From positions 1 to 11,716 of the forward strand of contig JAPLGV010000257.1 in NCBI GenBank assembly GCA_026389975.1: a stretch of DNA of 11,716 nt, read 5' to 3'. This document shows, one piece after another, positions 1 through 6,934 of the stretch. Origin of the DNA: Chloroflexota bacterium. GTDB taxonomy: Bacteria > Chloroflexota > Anaerolineae > Anaerolineales > Villigracilaceae. Within the stretch, counting starts at the first letter, position 1. The number at the start of each line of letters is the position of its first letter. Both the position numbers and the translations under genes were made by a program. Under the pieces are notes generated by a model that had not been told where the DNA came from, searched no databases, and worked only from the letters and a program-made list of their open reading frames with translations.

Positions 1-402
1 ATGCCGCGCTACGTCGTGACCCGCATCCTGGAGGCGCTGAACGAGCGCGGTCAAGCGCTCAAAGGGGCGCGCTGCCTTGTCCTGGGTGTAGCCTACAAAC
101 CCGACATTGACGACATTCGCGAATCCCCGGCGCTGGATGTGATCGGCCTGCTCCAGAAGAAGGGTGCGACGGTCGAATACCACGACCCGTACATCCCGAC
201 CCTGAAGACCCACGAGGGCGACGGGATGTGCAGCGTGCCGGACCTGATGGCGGCTGTGCGCGCTGCGGACGTGGTGATTATCGTGACGAACCACAAGGTT
301 TATGATTACAAGGCTATTCTGAATGCGGCCAAATTCATCTTTGATAGCCGCAACGCGCTGGGGAAGTTGGGCAAAGATAGTCAAAAGGTCGTCAGGTTGT
401 AA
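1..402 (+). CDS. UDP-sugar 6-dehydrogenase, C-terminal part (5' end outside window)
   Basis: This is the last 133 residues of a nucleotide-sugar dehydrogenase of the UDP-Glc/GDP-Man dehydrogenase family, which oxidises C6 of a UDP-hexose to a uronate using two NAD+. The visible part is the end of the central helix domain (the MPRYVV stretch is normally internal, after an Asn) and the UDP-binding domain, with a Rossmann-like LVLGVAYKPDIDDIRESPAL at residues 26-45 and a HDPYIP strand near 60-65. The DDIRESPA version of the motif is closer to UDP-N-acetylglucosamine 6-dehydrogenases (WbpA type) than to UDP-glucose dehydrogenases, but the substrate cannot be fixed from this fragment. The ATG at base 1 is very probably an internal Met, since the catalytic Cys domain and N-terminal NAD domain are missing and must lie upstream. 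The stop overlaps the next start (TAATG), so it is translationally coupled to the epimerase. Confidence 0.9.
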   Translation: MPRYVVTRILEALNERGQALKGARCLVLGVAYKPDIDDIRESPALDVIGLLQKKGATVEYHDPYIPTLKTHEGDGMCSVPDLMAAVRAADVVIIVTNHKVYDYKAILNAAKFIFDSRNALGKLGKDSQKVVRL

Positions 403-1367
403 TGGCAAATTATCTGATCACCGGCGTGGCTGGGTTTATCGGCTCACGCCTCACCGAAATGCTGATCGAGCAGGGACACATCGTCACCGGCGTGGATAAC
501 ATGAACCACGCCTACGATGTCCGCATGAAGGAATACCGCCTGCGGAAGTTTCAGTCCCTGAAGGGATTTAATTTCCAGAAACTAGACATATCCGACCGCG
601 CCGCGGTGGAAACTTTACCGGCCTTCGACGCAATCATCAACCTGGCGGCCCGCGCCGGGGTCCGCGATAGTATCGAGGATCCTTGGGCGTTCATGGAAAC
701 CAACCTGACCGGTACACTCAACCTGCTCGAATTGGCGCGTCGCAAAGGGATACAGAAATTTGTCCAGGCTTCCACGGCAGGCATCTACGGGGCCAACCCG
801 CCGCTGCCCACGCCTGAGACCGCCGAATCGGACCATCCGCTCCAACCTTACGCGGCCAGCAAGAAGAGCGCCGAGGTCTTGTGTCACACGTACCACTTCA
901 TGCATGGCCTGGATGTAACCGTCTTCCGCTATTTCACCGTCTATGGCCCGGCGGGGCGCCCCGACATGGTCATGTTCCGTTTCGCCAAGTGGATTTCCGA
1001 AGGCCAGCCCGTGCATCTGTACGGGACCGGGGAACAGTCGCGCGGCTTCACTTATCTCGATGATATTGTGCACGGCACCATCCTGGGGCTCCAGCCGATG
1101 GGCTATGAAATCATCAACCTGGGTGGGCACGAAACCATCACAATTAACCAGATGATCGCCATGCTGGAAGAACTGACCGGTAAAAAGGCGCACATTCAGA
1201 ACCACCCCGCCCACCGCGCCGATATCCTCGCCAACTCGGCCGACATCAGCAAGGCCAAACGTCTGCTCGGCTGGGAGCCACAGATGGACTTGGTCGAGGG
1301 GATGAAACATCTCGTGGATTGGTATCGCAGTGAGCGTGACTGGGCTAAAGAGGTGGCTACTCCGTGA
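402..1367 (+). CDS. UDP-glucuronate 4-epimerase-like SDR (NAD-dependent epimerase/dehydratase)
   Basis: A 321-residue extended short-chain dehydrogenase, full length for the family. The NAD-binding GVAGFIG is at residues 8-14, an acidic residue ends beta2 (D32), the catalytic Ser/Thr lies in STAGIYG (124-130), and the catalytic pair is Y150/K154 in YAASK. The stretch after beta2 (NMNHAYDVRMKEYR) is the type seen in UDP-glucuronate 4-epimerases. It follows a UDP-sugar dehydrogenase with a 1-bp overlap, so a role in epimerising the uronate product (UDP-GlcA to UDP-GalA, or the N-acetylated equivalents) is the simplest inference. Substrate choice between UDP-GlcA and UDP-GlcNAcA is not decided by the sequence. 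The Shine-Dalgarno is weak (CAGG about 6 nt upstream), consistent with coupling. It ends in a GTGA overlap with the flippase gene. Confidence 0.88.
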   Translation: MANYLITGVAGFIGSRLTEMLIEQGHIVTGVDNMNHAYDVRMKEYRLRKFQSLKGFNFQKLDISDRAAVETLPAFDAIINLAARAGVRDSIEDPWAFMETNLTGTLNLLELARRKGIQKFVQASTAGIYGANPPLPTPETAESDHPLQPYAASKKSAEVLCHTYHFMHGLDVTVFRYFTVYGPAGRPDMVMFRFAKWISEGQPVHLYGTGEQSRGFTYLDDIVHGTILGLQPMGYEIINLGGHETITINQMIAMLEELTGKKAHIQNHPAHRADILANSADISKAKRLLGWEPQMDLVEGMKHLVDWYRSERDWAKEVATP

Positions 1368-4300
1368 CCTCTCTGCGTGAAACTGTGCAATCCTGGAAAC
1401 AGGACAAATTATTGCACCGGGTGGTGGGGAATTCATCTTACCTTTTTGCCAGCAATGCCATCGGCGCGGTACTCTCCATCGTTACTGCCGGTTTGCTGGG
1501 GGTCAGGGATTTTGGCGTATTAGGTATCATCACCAGTTTCGTCGTCAATATCAACCGGCTGTTTTCATTCCGCATGAGCGACGTGGTTGTCAAATATATG
1601 GGCGAAGCACTGGCGCGCGAGGAAAAGGACCGCGCCGCGGCTGTGGTCAAGGCAGCGGGATTGGTGGAGACGGTCACTTCTCTGGCGGCATTTGGTATCT
1701 TGGTTTTGCTTGCACCGTTGGGTGCAAAATACATTGCCAAAGACCCGATGACAACTTCATTGTTCGTCCTTTTTGGCGTAATCATTCTCGCAAATATCAC
1801 CACCGAGACTTCCACGGGTGTTCTGAGGGTAACCAATCATTTCCGCAGTCTGGCATTCATCAATCTGCTGCAAAGCATCCTTGTGGCAGGATTGATTGTC
1901 GTCGCGGCGGTCCGTGGCGGCAGCCTGATAGAGGTTATGTGGGCTTACCTGATCGGCAAAATCATTCTGGGCATTGGACCGATCCTGACAGCTTTGTACT
2001 GGATACCGCGTACACTTGGAAAAGATTGGTGGAAGACAAGCTTTTCGCATTTGCCTCCCTGGAAAGAATTCTTCCGTTTTGCCGTCAGCACCAATTTTAG
2101 CGGGACGATCAATATTTTCGCCCGCGATAGCGAAGTGCAATGGATAGGCTTTTTCTTTGGCCCGGTTGTTGCAGGTTCCTTCAAGGTGGCGCTCGCGCTA
2201 ATCGGCCTGATCATTATGCCGATTGACCCTTTCATCGCCACTACTTATCCAGAAATTACGCGCGCTTATGCCACGCGCCAGTGGGAGCGTTTGCGCAGCC
2301 TGATCAAGCGTGTGACAGTGATCTCTTTCGCGTGGACGGGTGCCGTCGCGGTTGGCCTTTTCCTCGTTGGGCGGCAGGTTTTATTCTCCAATTGGGTTGT
2401 TTTCGGTCATACTCTGCACATCTATAAACCCGAATATTTACCGGCCTATCCAATCCTGCTAGTCATATTGGCTGGTTATGGTTTTGCCAACATCCTGTTC
2501 TGGAACCGTTCGCTCCTGCTTGCGCAGGGAAAAGCTGACGAGGCCCTGTGGATTGCGTTTTTTTCCATGCTTGCCAAAGTTGGCCTGGCCCTGCTCATAT
2601 TGCCACACGCACCTTACCTTGCGGAGGCATTTATCCTTTCGGGCTATTTCATTGTTTCGGTTGGACTTCAAACCTGGCGTGGACTCGGCCTTGTCAAGCG
2701 CCAGGCTGTAAAGGAACCGTCTCTGCTCCCGGACCCGGAGCCTGTACACCCACTCGAGCGGCAGCTGGATAAGGGTCCGCGCCCCCAAGTCCGGAAGGTA
2801 TTCTCCGGGTTCACCTCCCCCGGCGTCAACCGCTGGGACTGGCTGGCTGTTCTAACTTTCCTGGCCTTTGCCGGGTTATATTTCCTGGGCCGCCTGCAGG
2901 CGAACTATCCGGTGGTCATCCTGACCGGCGACGGCGGCAATATCGCCAGTTATGCGGCTGCCCTGGACCACCCTGACTGGTTCAAGAACGACCCTGCTCT
3001 GGGCGATTCGAACAATATCGGCATTTACGCCACAATCCACATCCCCCTGATCCGTGCCCTGGTCCGCCTGACCGGCGACTATGGACTGGCGTATTCCTGG
3101 CTGGTGCTCCCGCAAACTTTCCTGCAACTGCTCGGCTTTTATATCCTGGGACGGGTGCTTTTCAAGAACCGCTTCTGGGCTTTTTTGCTGGCATTTCTTA
3201 CTGCCATGACGGTCATCAATATCGGCCTGGGTGAAATCTGGGGCGTGTGGCAGGATGCCCTGCCGCGCGTCACTTTCCAGTCGTTGCTGCCTTTCCTGCT
3301 GGCGCTAGTATTGGTCTGGAAGGATCGTCCCGGGCGCTGGCCCTGGCTGATGGTTTTTGCCGGGCTGCTTGTGTATGTTCATCCGATCAGCGCCCCGGCC
3401 TGGGGTCTCGCTGTCTGGCTCAGCCTCTGGCTGCTCCAACCCAAAGACTGGAACTGGCGGCGGCGCGTCCTGGTCATGCTGGGACTGGGCGTCTTGTTCC
3501 TGGCAGCCATTACGCCATTTGCGGTCAACTACCTTTCGTATCGTGGGCGCGACCAGGCTGCAGACTACAACACGGTGATGACAATCCTGCAGGCTTACTC
3601 TCCCGCCAACCTGCTCGACGTCCCGGCTGCGCTGGGGAGTTTTCTCTGGAATATGACCCGCAGCCTGCTCCTCCCGGTGGCGCTGGTCGGGTTTGCGGCT
3701 ACCTGGCTGCTTAAGAAAAATGACCGTACGTCGGTAAAAGTGGTGCTGTTGTGGATGGCAGGACTTTTTATCACCAGTACCCTGATCCCCTTCGGCGAAC
3801 GGATGGTCGAACAACAACTCCACATTCTGCCGCTCGAGACCGAGTTGGTGCGCTGCATCCGTTATTTCGTGCCGCTCTTCCTGCTGTTCTGGTTGTGGCC
3901 CCTGGCTGAGTTGGCTCCCCGCCTGGTTAATCTGCAAGCCCGCCGGGCGGTCATTGCCCTAGGGATTGTGCTCTTTGTCCTCTGGGGGGCTACCAACCGT
4001 CCCGCTGTGCGTGACATGTTGCAAGCCGTCTCCTGTTTCTCAAAAGCCCGCCTGGTATGCACGTCTCCACGTCCGATAGACGATCTGATCGTTGCCCTGC
4101 GTACCCAGACTCAACCCGGGGAAGGGGTGCTTTTCTTCAACGAAGATACCGCCTACACATCCCAGACCCTCAGTGTGCGCTACGCGGCCCTGCGCCCGCT
4201 GGTGTATACTTTGCGGGACAGCGGCATCCTGGGCTATAGCAACCGCTCCGCTCTGCCAGGGTGGTTGGCGACCACCAATCAGATGGAATCCCTGCGGGCC

Positions 4301-4465
4301 ATGACCGATCCGCAGGAACGGCTGGAAGGATTGGTCCCTCTGGCGGTGAGTCTAAAGGCCGATTATCTGGTGATTGATTTCGAGGTCTCGCAGGAAATAT
4401 TAGCCAGCCTGCCGGTGATAGTGGTGATGCAGAATGATGGGTATATCCTGCTCAAATTGAGTTAA
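1364..4465 (+). CDS. Wzx-like flippase fused to a GT-C-like membrane protein
   Basis: A 1033-residue protein in one open frame. Residues 1 to about 445 look like a polysaccharide-type (MOP superfamily) oligosaccharide flippase: about 12-14 hydrophobic helices, an amphipathic start, and the characteristic helix 1-2 region with GLLGVRDFGVLG (43-54). Residues about 446-490 are a hydrophilic, Pro- and charge-rich linker. From about 491 a second polytopic region begins. After its first helix comes a polar loop with several acids (D523, D535, D538, D543), then about 10 more helices, then a soluble tail from about 890 to 1033. Helix layout, an acidic first outer loop and a soluble C-terminal domain recall GT-C glycosyltransferases that use polyprenyl-phosphate sugars, but I see no diagnostic catalytic motif. 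The start is GTG, overlapping the upstream stop, with AAAGAGG about 10 nt upstream. Base use looks richer in A/T in the flippase half than in the second half. No frameshift or stop is visible at the junction. Confidence 0.82.
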   Translation: MTSLRETVQSWKQDKLLHRVVGNSSYLFASNAIGAVLSIVTAGLLGVRDFGVLGIITSFVVNINRLFSFRMSDVVVKYMGEALAREEKDRAAAVVKAAGLVETVTSLAAFGILVLLAPLGAKYIAKDPMTTSLFVLFGVIILANITTETSTGVLRVTNHFRSLAFINLLQSILVAGLIVVAAVRGGSLIEVMWAYLIGKIILGIGPILTALYWIPRTLGKDWWKTSFSHLPPWKEFFRFAVSTNFSGTINIFARDSEVQWIGFFFGPVVAGSFKVALALIGLIIMPIDPFIATTYPEITRAYATRQWERLRSLIKRVTVISFAWTGAVAVGLFLVGRQVLFSNWVVFGHTLHIYKPEYLPAYPILLVILAGYGFANILFWNRSLLLAQGKADEALWIAFFSMLAKVGLALLILPHAPYLAEAFILSGYFIVSVGLQTWRGLGLVKRQAVKEPSLLPDPEPVHPLERQLDKGPRPQVRKVFSGFTSPGVNRWDWLAVLTFLAFAGLYFLGRLQANYPVVILTGDGGNIASYAAALDHPDWFKNDPALGDSNNIGIYATIHIPLIRALVRLTGDYGLAYSWLVLPQTFLQLLGFYILGRVLFKNRFWAFLLAFLTAMTVINIGLGEIWGVWQDALPRVTFQSLLPFLLALVLVWKDRPGRWPWLMVFAGLLVYVHPISAPAWGLAVWLSLWLLQPKDWNWRRRVLVMLGLGVLFLAAITPFAVNYLSYRGRDQAADYNTVMTILQAYSPANLLDVPAALGSFLWNMTRSLLLPVALVGFAATWLLKKNDRTSVKVVLLWMAGLFITSTLIPFGERMVEQQLHILPLETELVRCIRYFVPLFLLFWLWPLAELAPRLVNLQARRAVIALGIVLFVLWGATNRPAVRDMLQAVSCFSKARLVCTSPRPIDDLIVALRTQTQPGEGVLFFNEDTAYTSQTLSVRYAALRPLVYTLRDSGILGYSNRSALPGWLATTNQMESLRAMTDPQERLEGLVPLAVSLKADYLVIDFEVSQEILASLPVIVVMQNDGYILLKLS

Positions 4466-4601
4466 CTCGCGGGGCAGGTCTCTTTAAGAAGTATTGGCTT
4501 TGCCGGAATTAACCGAAATGTTTACCGCTAGAGCACAAAGGCATGAAATTCGCGAGTTGTTTTCGAAAAGATTAGTGGTTTTGTGCCTTCATGGTGAAGG
4601 C
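4464..4601. repeat. Intergenic inverted repeats between flippase and GT2 genes
   Basis: The 153-bp gap holds three sets of inverted repeats. AACTCGCG at 4464-4471 is the perfect reverse complement of CGCGAGTT at 4551-4558. GCACAAA at 4533-4539 is the reverse complement of TTTGTGC at 4580-4586. GCCTTCATGGTGAAGGC at 4585-4601 is a perfect 7-3-7 palindrome ending 17 bp before the first ATG of the GT2 gene. The wording (cacaaaggcatgaa ... tttgtgccttcatggtgaa) resembles dispersed intergenic repeats seen in environmental bacterial genomes; this is from memory and not checked. I see no convincing sigma-70 promoter and no stem followed by a T run, so neither a promoter nor a terminator is called. Confidence 0.5.
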
Positions 4602-4618
4602 GTTGTGTTCTTTTCAGG

Positions 4619-5596
4619 ATGATGCATATGGAACGAGACCAGAAACCAAATTTGGATTCGGGATCGGCGGTGCTTTCTGTCGTTGTCCCCATTTATAACG
4701 AGGCATCTTCCCTGCCCGGTCTGCTTACAGAACTGGTCCCTTATTGCCGCGACCGGAAATGGAAGTTGATCCTGGTCAATGACGGTTCCAGTGACGACAC
4801 CCCCGCCATCCTGAAAGACTATGAAGAGTATCCTGATATAAAAATCATCCATCATAAGGTCAATCGCGGGTATGGTGGCGCTCTCAAGACAGGCATTCTT
4901 GATGCCGATACCCAGTACCTCGTGCCAATTGATGCCGATGGTCAGCATGAGCTAAACGATATGGATGAATTGCTTCAGTTTACCCTGGAAAAAGATGCCG
5001 ACCTGGTGGTCGGGAATCGAGGCAAACAAGGCCCCTCAGGTCTGTATCGTAATATCGGCAAGTGGATGATCCGAAAATTTGCCGCCCTGCTTATGCCAAT
5101 CCATATTTCGGATATGAACTCCGGCTTTAAACTCTATCAGACTAAACTAGTGCAGAGATATTTATACATTTGCCCGGACTCGATGGCTTTCAGTGATGTG
5201 ATTACTTTGATTTTTATCAAAAAAAGCCATCTGGTTTTGGAACATCCCATCACCATCAAAAAGCGGGCAACTGGAAAGAGCACGATAACTACCTATACAG
5301 CTATCCAGACAGTTACGGAAATCATCAACATTGCCATGCTGTTCAACCCGCTTAGGATATTCCTGTCGCTATCGGTACTTTGTATCGGTTTCGGTTTTGC
5401 CTGGGGAATTCCGATTATGCTGCGTGCCCGCGGGGTAAGTGTAGGGGCAATGCTGGCAATCGTAACCGGATTGTTGTTTTTCTTCATCGGTCTGATCGCC
5501 GAACAACTGTCTGCCATGCGATTGGGATTGCTGGACAGGAACAATGATTATGACGCCCCGTGCTGGAACCGGGACTACCACGAAGGGTCTCATTGA
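4619..5596 (+). CDS. GT2 glycosyltransferase, DPM1/undecaprenyl-phosphate type, membrane anchored
   Basis: A 325-residue family 2 glycosyltransferase (GT-A fold). The N-terminal strand VVVPIYNE is at 21-28, the nucleotide-binding NDGSSDD at 54-60, and the metal-binding DADGQHE (DXD type) at 105-111, followed by SDMNSGFKLY (164-173). Two membrane helices lie at about 246-267 and 276-298. This layout matches dolichol/undecaprenyl-phosphate sugar transferases, which load a single sugar from a nucleotide donor onto the lipid carrier on the cytoplasmic face. Which sugar is not visible. The listed start is the first ATG. The third ATG (4628, residue 4) has AGGA at 4616-4619 with an 8-nt spacer and may be the true start. 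It is more A/T-rich than the GT4 gene that follows 3 bp after its stop. It may provide lipid-linked donors to the GT-C-like proteins of the locus (inference). Confidence 0.88.
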   Translation: MMHMERDQKPNLDSGSAVLSVVVPIYNEASSLPGLLTELVPYCRDRKWKLILVNDGSSDDTPAILKDYEEYPDIKIIHHKVNRGYGGALKTGILDADTQYLVPIDADGQHELNDMDELLQFTLEKDADLVVGNRGKQGPSGLYRNIGKWMIRKFAALLMPIHISDMNSGFKLYQTKLVQRYLYICPDSMAFSDVITLIFIKKSHLVLEHPITIKKRATGKSTITTYTAIQTVTEIINIAMLFNPLRIFLSLSVLCIGFGFAWGIPIMLRARGVSVGAMLAIVTGLLFFFIGLIAEQLSAMRLGLLDRNNDYDAPCWNRDYHEGSH

Positions 5597-5599
5597 AAA

Positions 5600-6703
5600 A
5601 TGAGAATAGTTTGTATTGCTTCGTCGCAAGTCCCATCCGACACGGCCAACAGCATCCAGGTGATGAAGGTTTGCCAGGCCTTCACTCAACTGGGGCATGA
5701 TGTCATTCTGCTGGTCCCCGGCCCACAGCCTGAAGGTTTGAAACCTGCCGCTTTGCAACAACACTACGGTCTCCGCACGCTCTTCAACATAGAATGGCTG
5801 CCTTTCCGCACCCGCCGCCTGTTCCCGTGGGAAGCCGTCCGGCATGCCCACCGCCTCGGCGCGGACCTGTTATATGTTTGGCCGCTCCAGTCCGCCGTGC
5901 TTGGCCTGCTGGCTGGGATGCCGTCCATGCTGGAGTTGCACGACTTTCCGTCTGGGCACTTTGGCCCGTTCTGGCTGCGTCTCTTTTTAGCCATCCCTGG
6001 ACGCAAGCGCCTGCTCCCCATCACCGACGCGCTGCGGCGCTCCTTGCACTTGCCAACCGAACAAACGGTCATTGCCCCGGATGGAGTGGACCTCGAGCGT
6101 TACGCCTCGCTGCCGGACCCCGAGCATGCCCGCCGCAAACTTGGTCTGCCCGCCGCTCCCACCGTACTCTGCACCGGTCACCTCTACGAAGGCCGCGGCG
6201 CGGACCTGTTCCTGGTATTGGCGGAAAAATTCCCGCCAGCCAGTTTCGTCTGGGTGGGAGGGCGTTCCGCGGACGTGAAAACCTGGACAACCCGCGCCAC
6301 CGCGCAAGCCCTGACCAACGTCATCTTCACCGGCTTCGTGCCGAACGAACGCATCCCGCTGTATCAGTCCGCCGCGGACGTGCTGCTGATGCCCTACCAG
6401 CGGACGGTGGCCACCTCCAGCGGCGGGAACACTGCCGAGATTTGCAGCCCGATGAAGATGTTCGAGTACATGGCTGCCGGGCGCGCCATCCTGACCAGTG
6501 ATCTGCCCGTCTTGCGCGAAGTGCTGGATGAGACGACTGCGGTCTTCTGCCCGTCGGATAATGTTGGGATGTGGGAATCTGCTCTCGGTGGGCTGCTGAA
6601 CAATGAAAAACGGCGGCAGGCTCTTGGTCAACGCGCCCGTCGCGCCGTACGGCAATATTCATGGATCGAACGCAGCCGTCGGGTACTGGAAACCTTTCGA
6701 TAA
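5600..6703 (+). CDS. GT4-family (GT-B) glycosyltransferase
   Basis: A 367-residue GT-B glycosyltransferase, probably adding one sugar from a nucleotide donor to the growing lipid-linked glycan at the cytoplasmic face. The N-terminal acceptor domain starts with MRIVCIASSQVP and has the usual SIQVMKVCQAFTQLGH helix (18-33). The linker to the donor domain is at APDGVDLERY (159-168). The donor half shows TGHLYEGRGAD (192-202), NVIFTGFVP (240-248) and SPMKMFEYMAAG (283-294), the form of the GT4 donor-binding motif in which the second Glu (E289) is kept and the first position is Ser/Pro rather than the EX7E Glu. Length is normal and I see no membrane helix. It follows the GT2 stop by 3 bp. A GAAGGG lies upstream within the end of the GT2 gene. 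It is GC-rich compared with the GT2. Donor and linkage are unknown. Confidence 0.88.
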   Translation: MRIVCIASSQVPSDTANSIQVMKVCQAFTQLGHDVILLVPGPQPEGLKPAALQQHYGLRTLFNIEWLPFRTRRLFPWEAVRHAHRLGADLLYVWPLQSAVLGLLAGMPSMLELHDFPSGHFGPFWLRLFLAIPGRKRLLPITDALRRSLHLPTEQTVIAPDGVDLERYASLPDPEHARRKLGLPAAPTVLCTGHLYEGRGADLFLVLAEKFPPASFVWVGGRSADVKTWTTRATAQALTNVIFTGFVPNERIPLYQSAADVLLMPYQRTVATSSGGNTAEICSPMKMFEYMAAGRAILTSDLPVLREVLDETTAVFCPSDNVGMWESALGGLLNNEKRRQALGQRARRAVRQYSWIERSRRVLETFR

Positions 6704-6715
6704 CAGGATTTTCTT

Positions 6716-6934
6716 ATGCAGAAGATACTGAAACCATTAACCCTTTTGAAAATGAATACCTTCGTCTGGTTTGCTGTTGGCGTTGTCTGGTTTTCCTCCA
6801 TTATACAGACCTTGCTCGACCATGGCGATAACCCGCACTTTTCCGTTCCCATCCAGACATTGGTTTTTTTTGTTATATTATGGTGGGGTATTTCTCTCTT
6901 GAACAGGAAAAGAAATGAAAACCCTCCTGCGTGA
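6716..6934 (+). CDS. Small two-helix membrane protein, hypothetical
   Basis: A 72-residue protein I do not recognise. It has a basic N-terminus (MQKILKPLTLLK), a first hydrophobic helix at about 16-34, a short polar loop with LDHGDNPHF (34-42), a second helix at about 45-62 and a basic tail (NRKRNE). By the positive-inside rule both ends would be cytoplasmic, with the acidic/His loop outside. It has a good ribosome site, AGGA at 6705-6708 with a 7-nt spacer, and begins 12 bp after the GT4 stop. Its last 20 bp overlap the next gene, whose own Shine-Dalgarno (AGGA at 6905-6908) lies inside it. Spacing and ribosome site support a real gene. It could be a helper or subunit of the GT-C protein that follows, but nothing in the sequence shows this. 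Confidence 0.65.
   Translation: MQKILKPLTLLKMNTFVWFAVGVVWFSSIIQTLLDHGDNPHFSVPIQTLVFFVILWWGISLLNRKRNENPPA

Noticed and set aside
1..3. ATG at the first base as the true start of the dehydrogenase
   Set aside because: The encoded MPRYVV stretch is normally in the middle of the enzyme and the NAD and catalytic domains are absent, so the gene is cut by the window edge.
615..1436. Open frame of 273 codons on the minus strand opposite the first epimerase
   Set aside because: Antisense shadow of a well-supported SDR gene, with no recognisable domain.
3305..3937. 210-codon minus-strand frame opposite the fusion protein
   Set aside because: Gln/Arg-rich shadow of hydrophobic codons on the other strand; no ribosome site or domain seen.
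4485..4527. Possible promoter in the gap before the GT2 gene (TTGGCT with weak -10 candidates)
   Set aside because: No -10 close to consensus at an acceptable spacing; the match is no better than chance.
5794..6501. 235-codon frame on the plus strand inside the GT4 gene
   Set aside because: Composition is Arg/Pro/Ala-rich without domains, and it is fully inside a gene with clear GT4 motifs.
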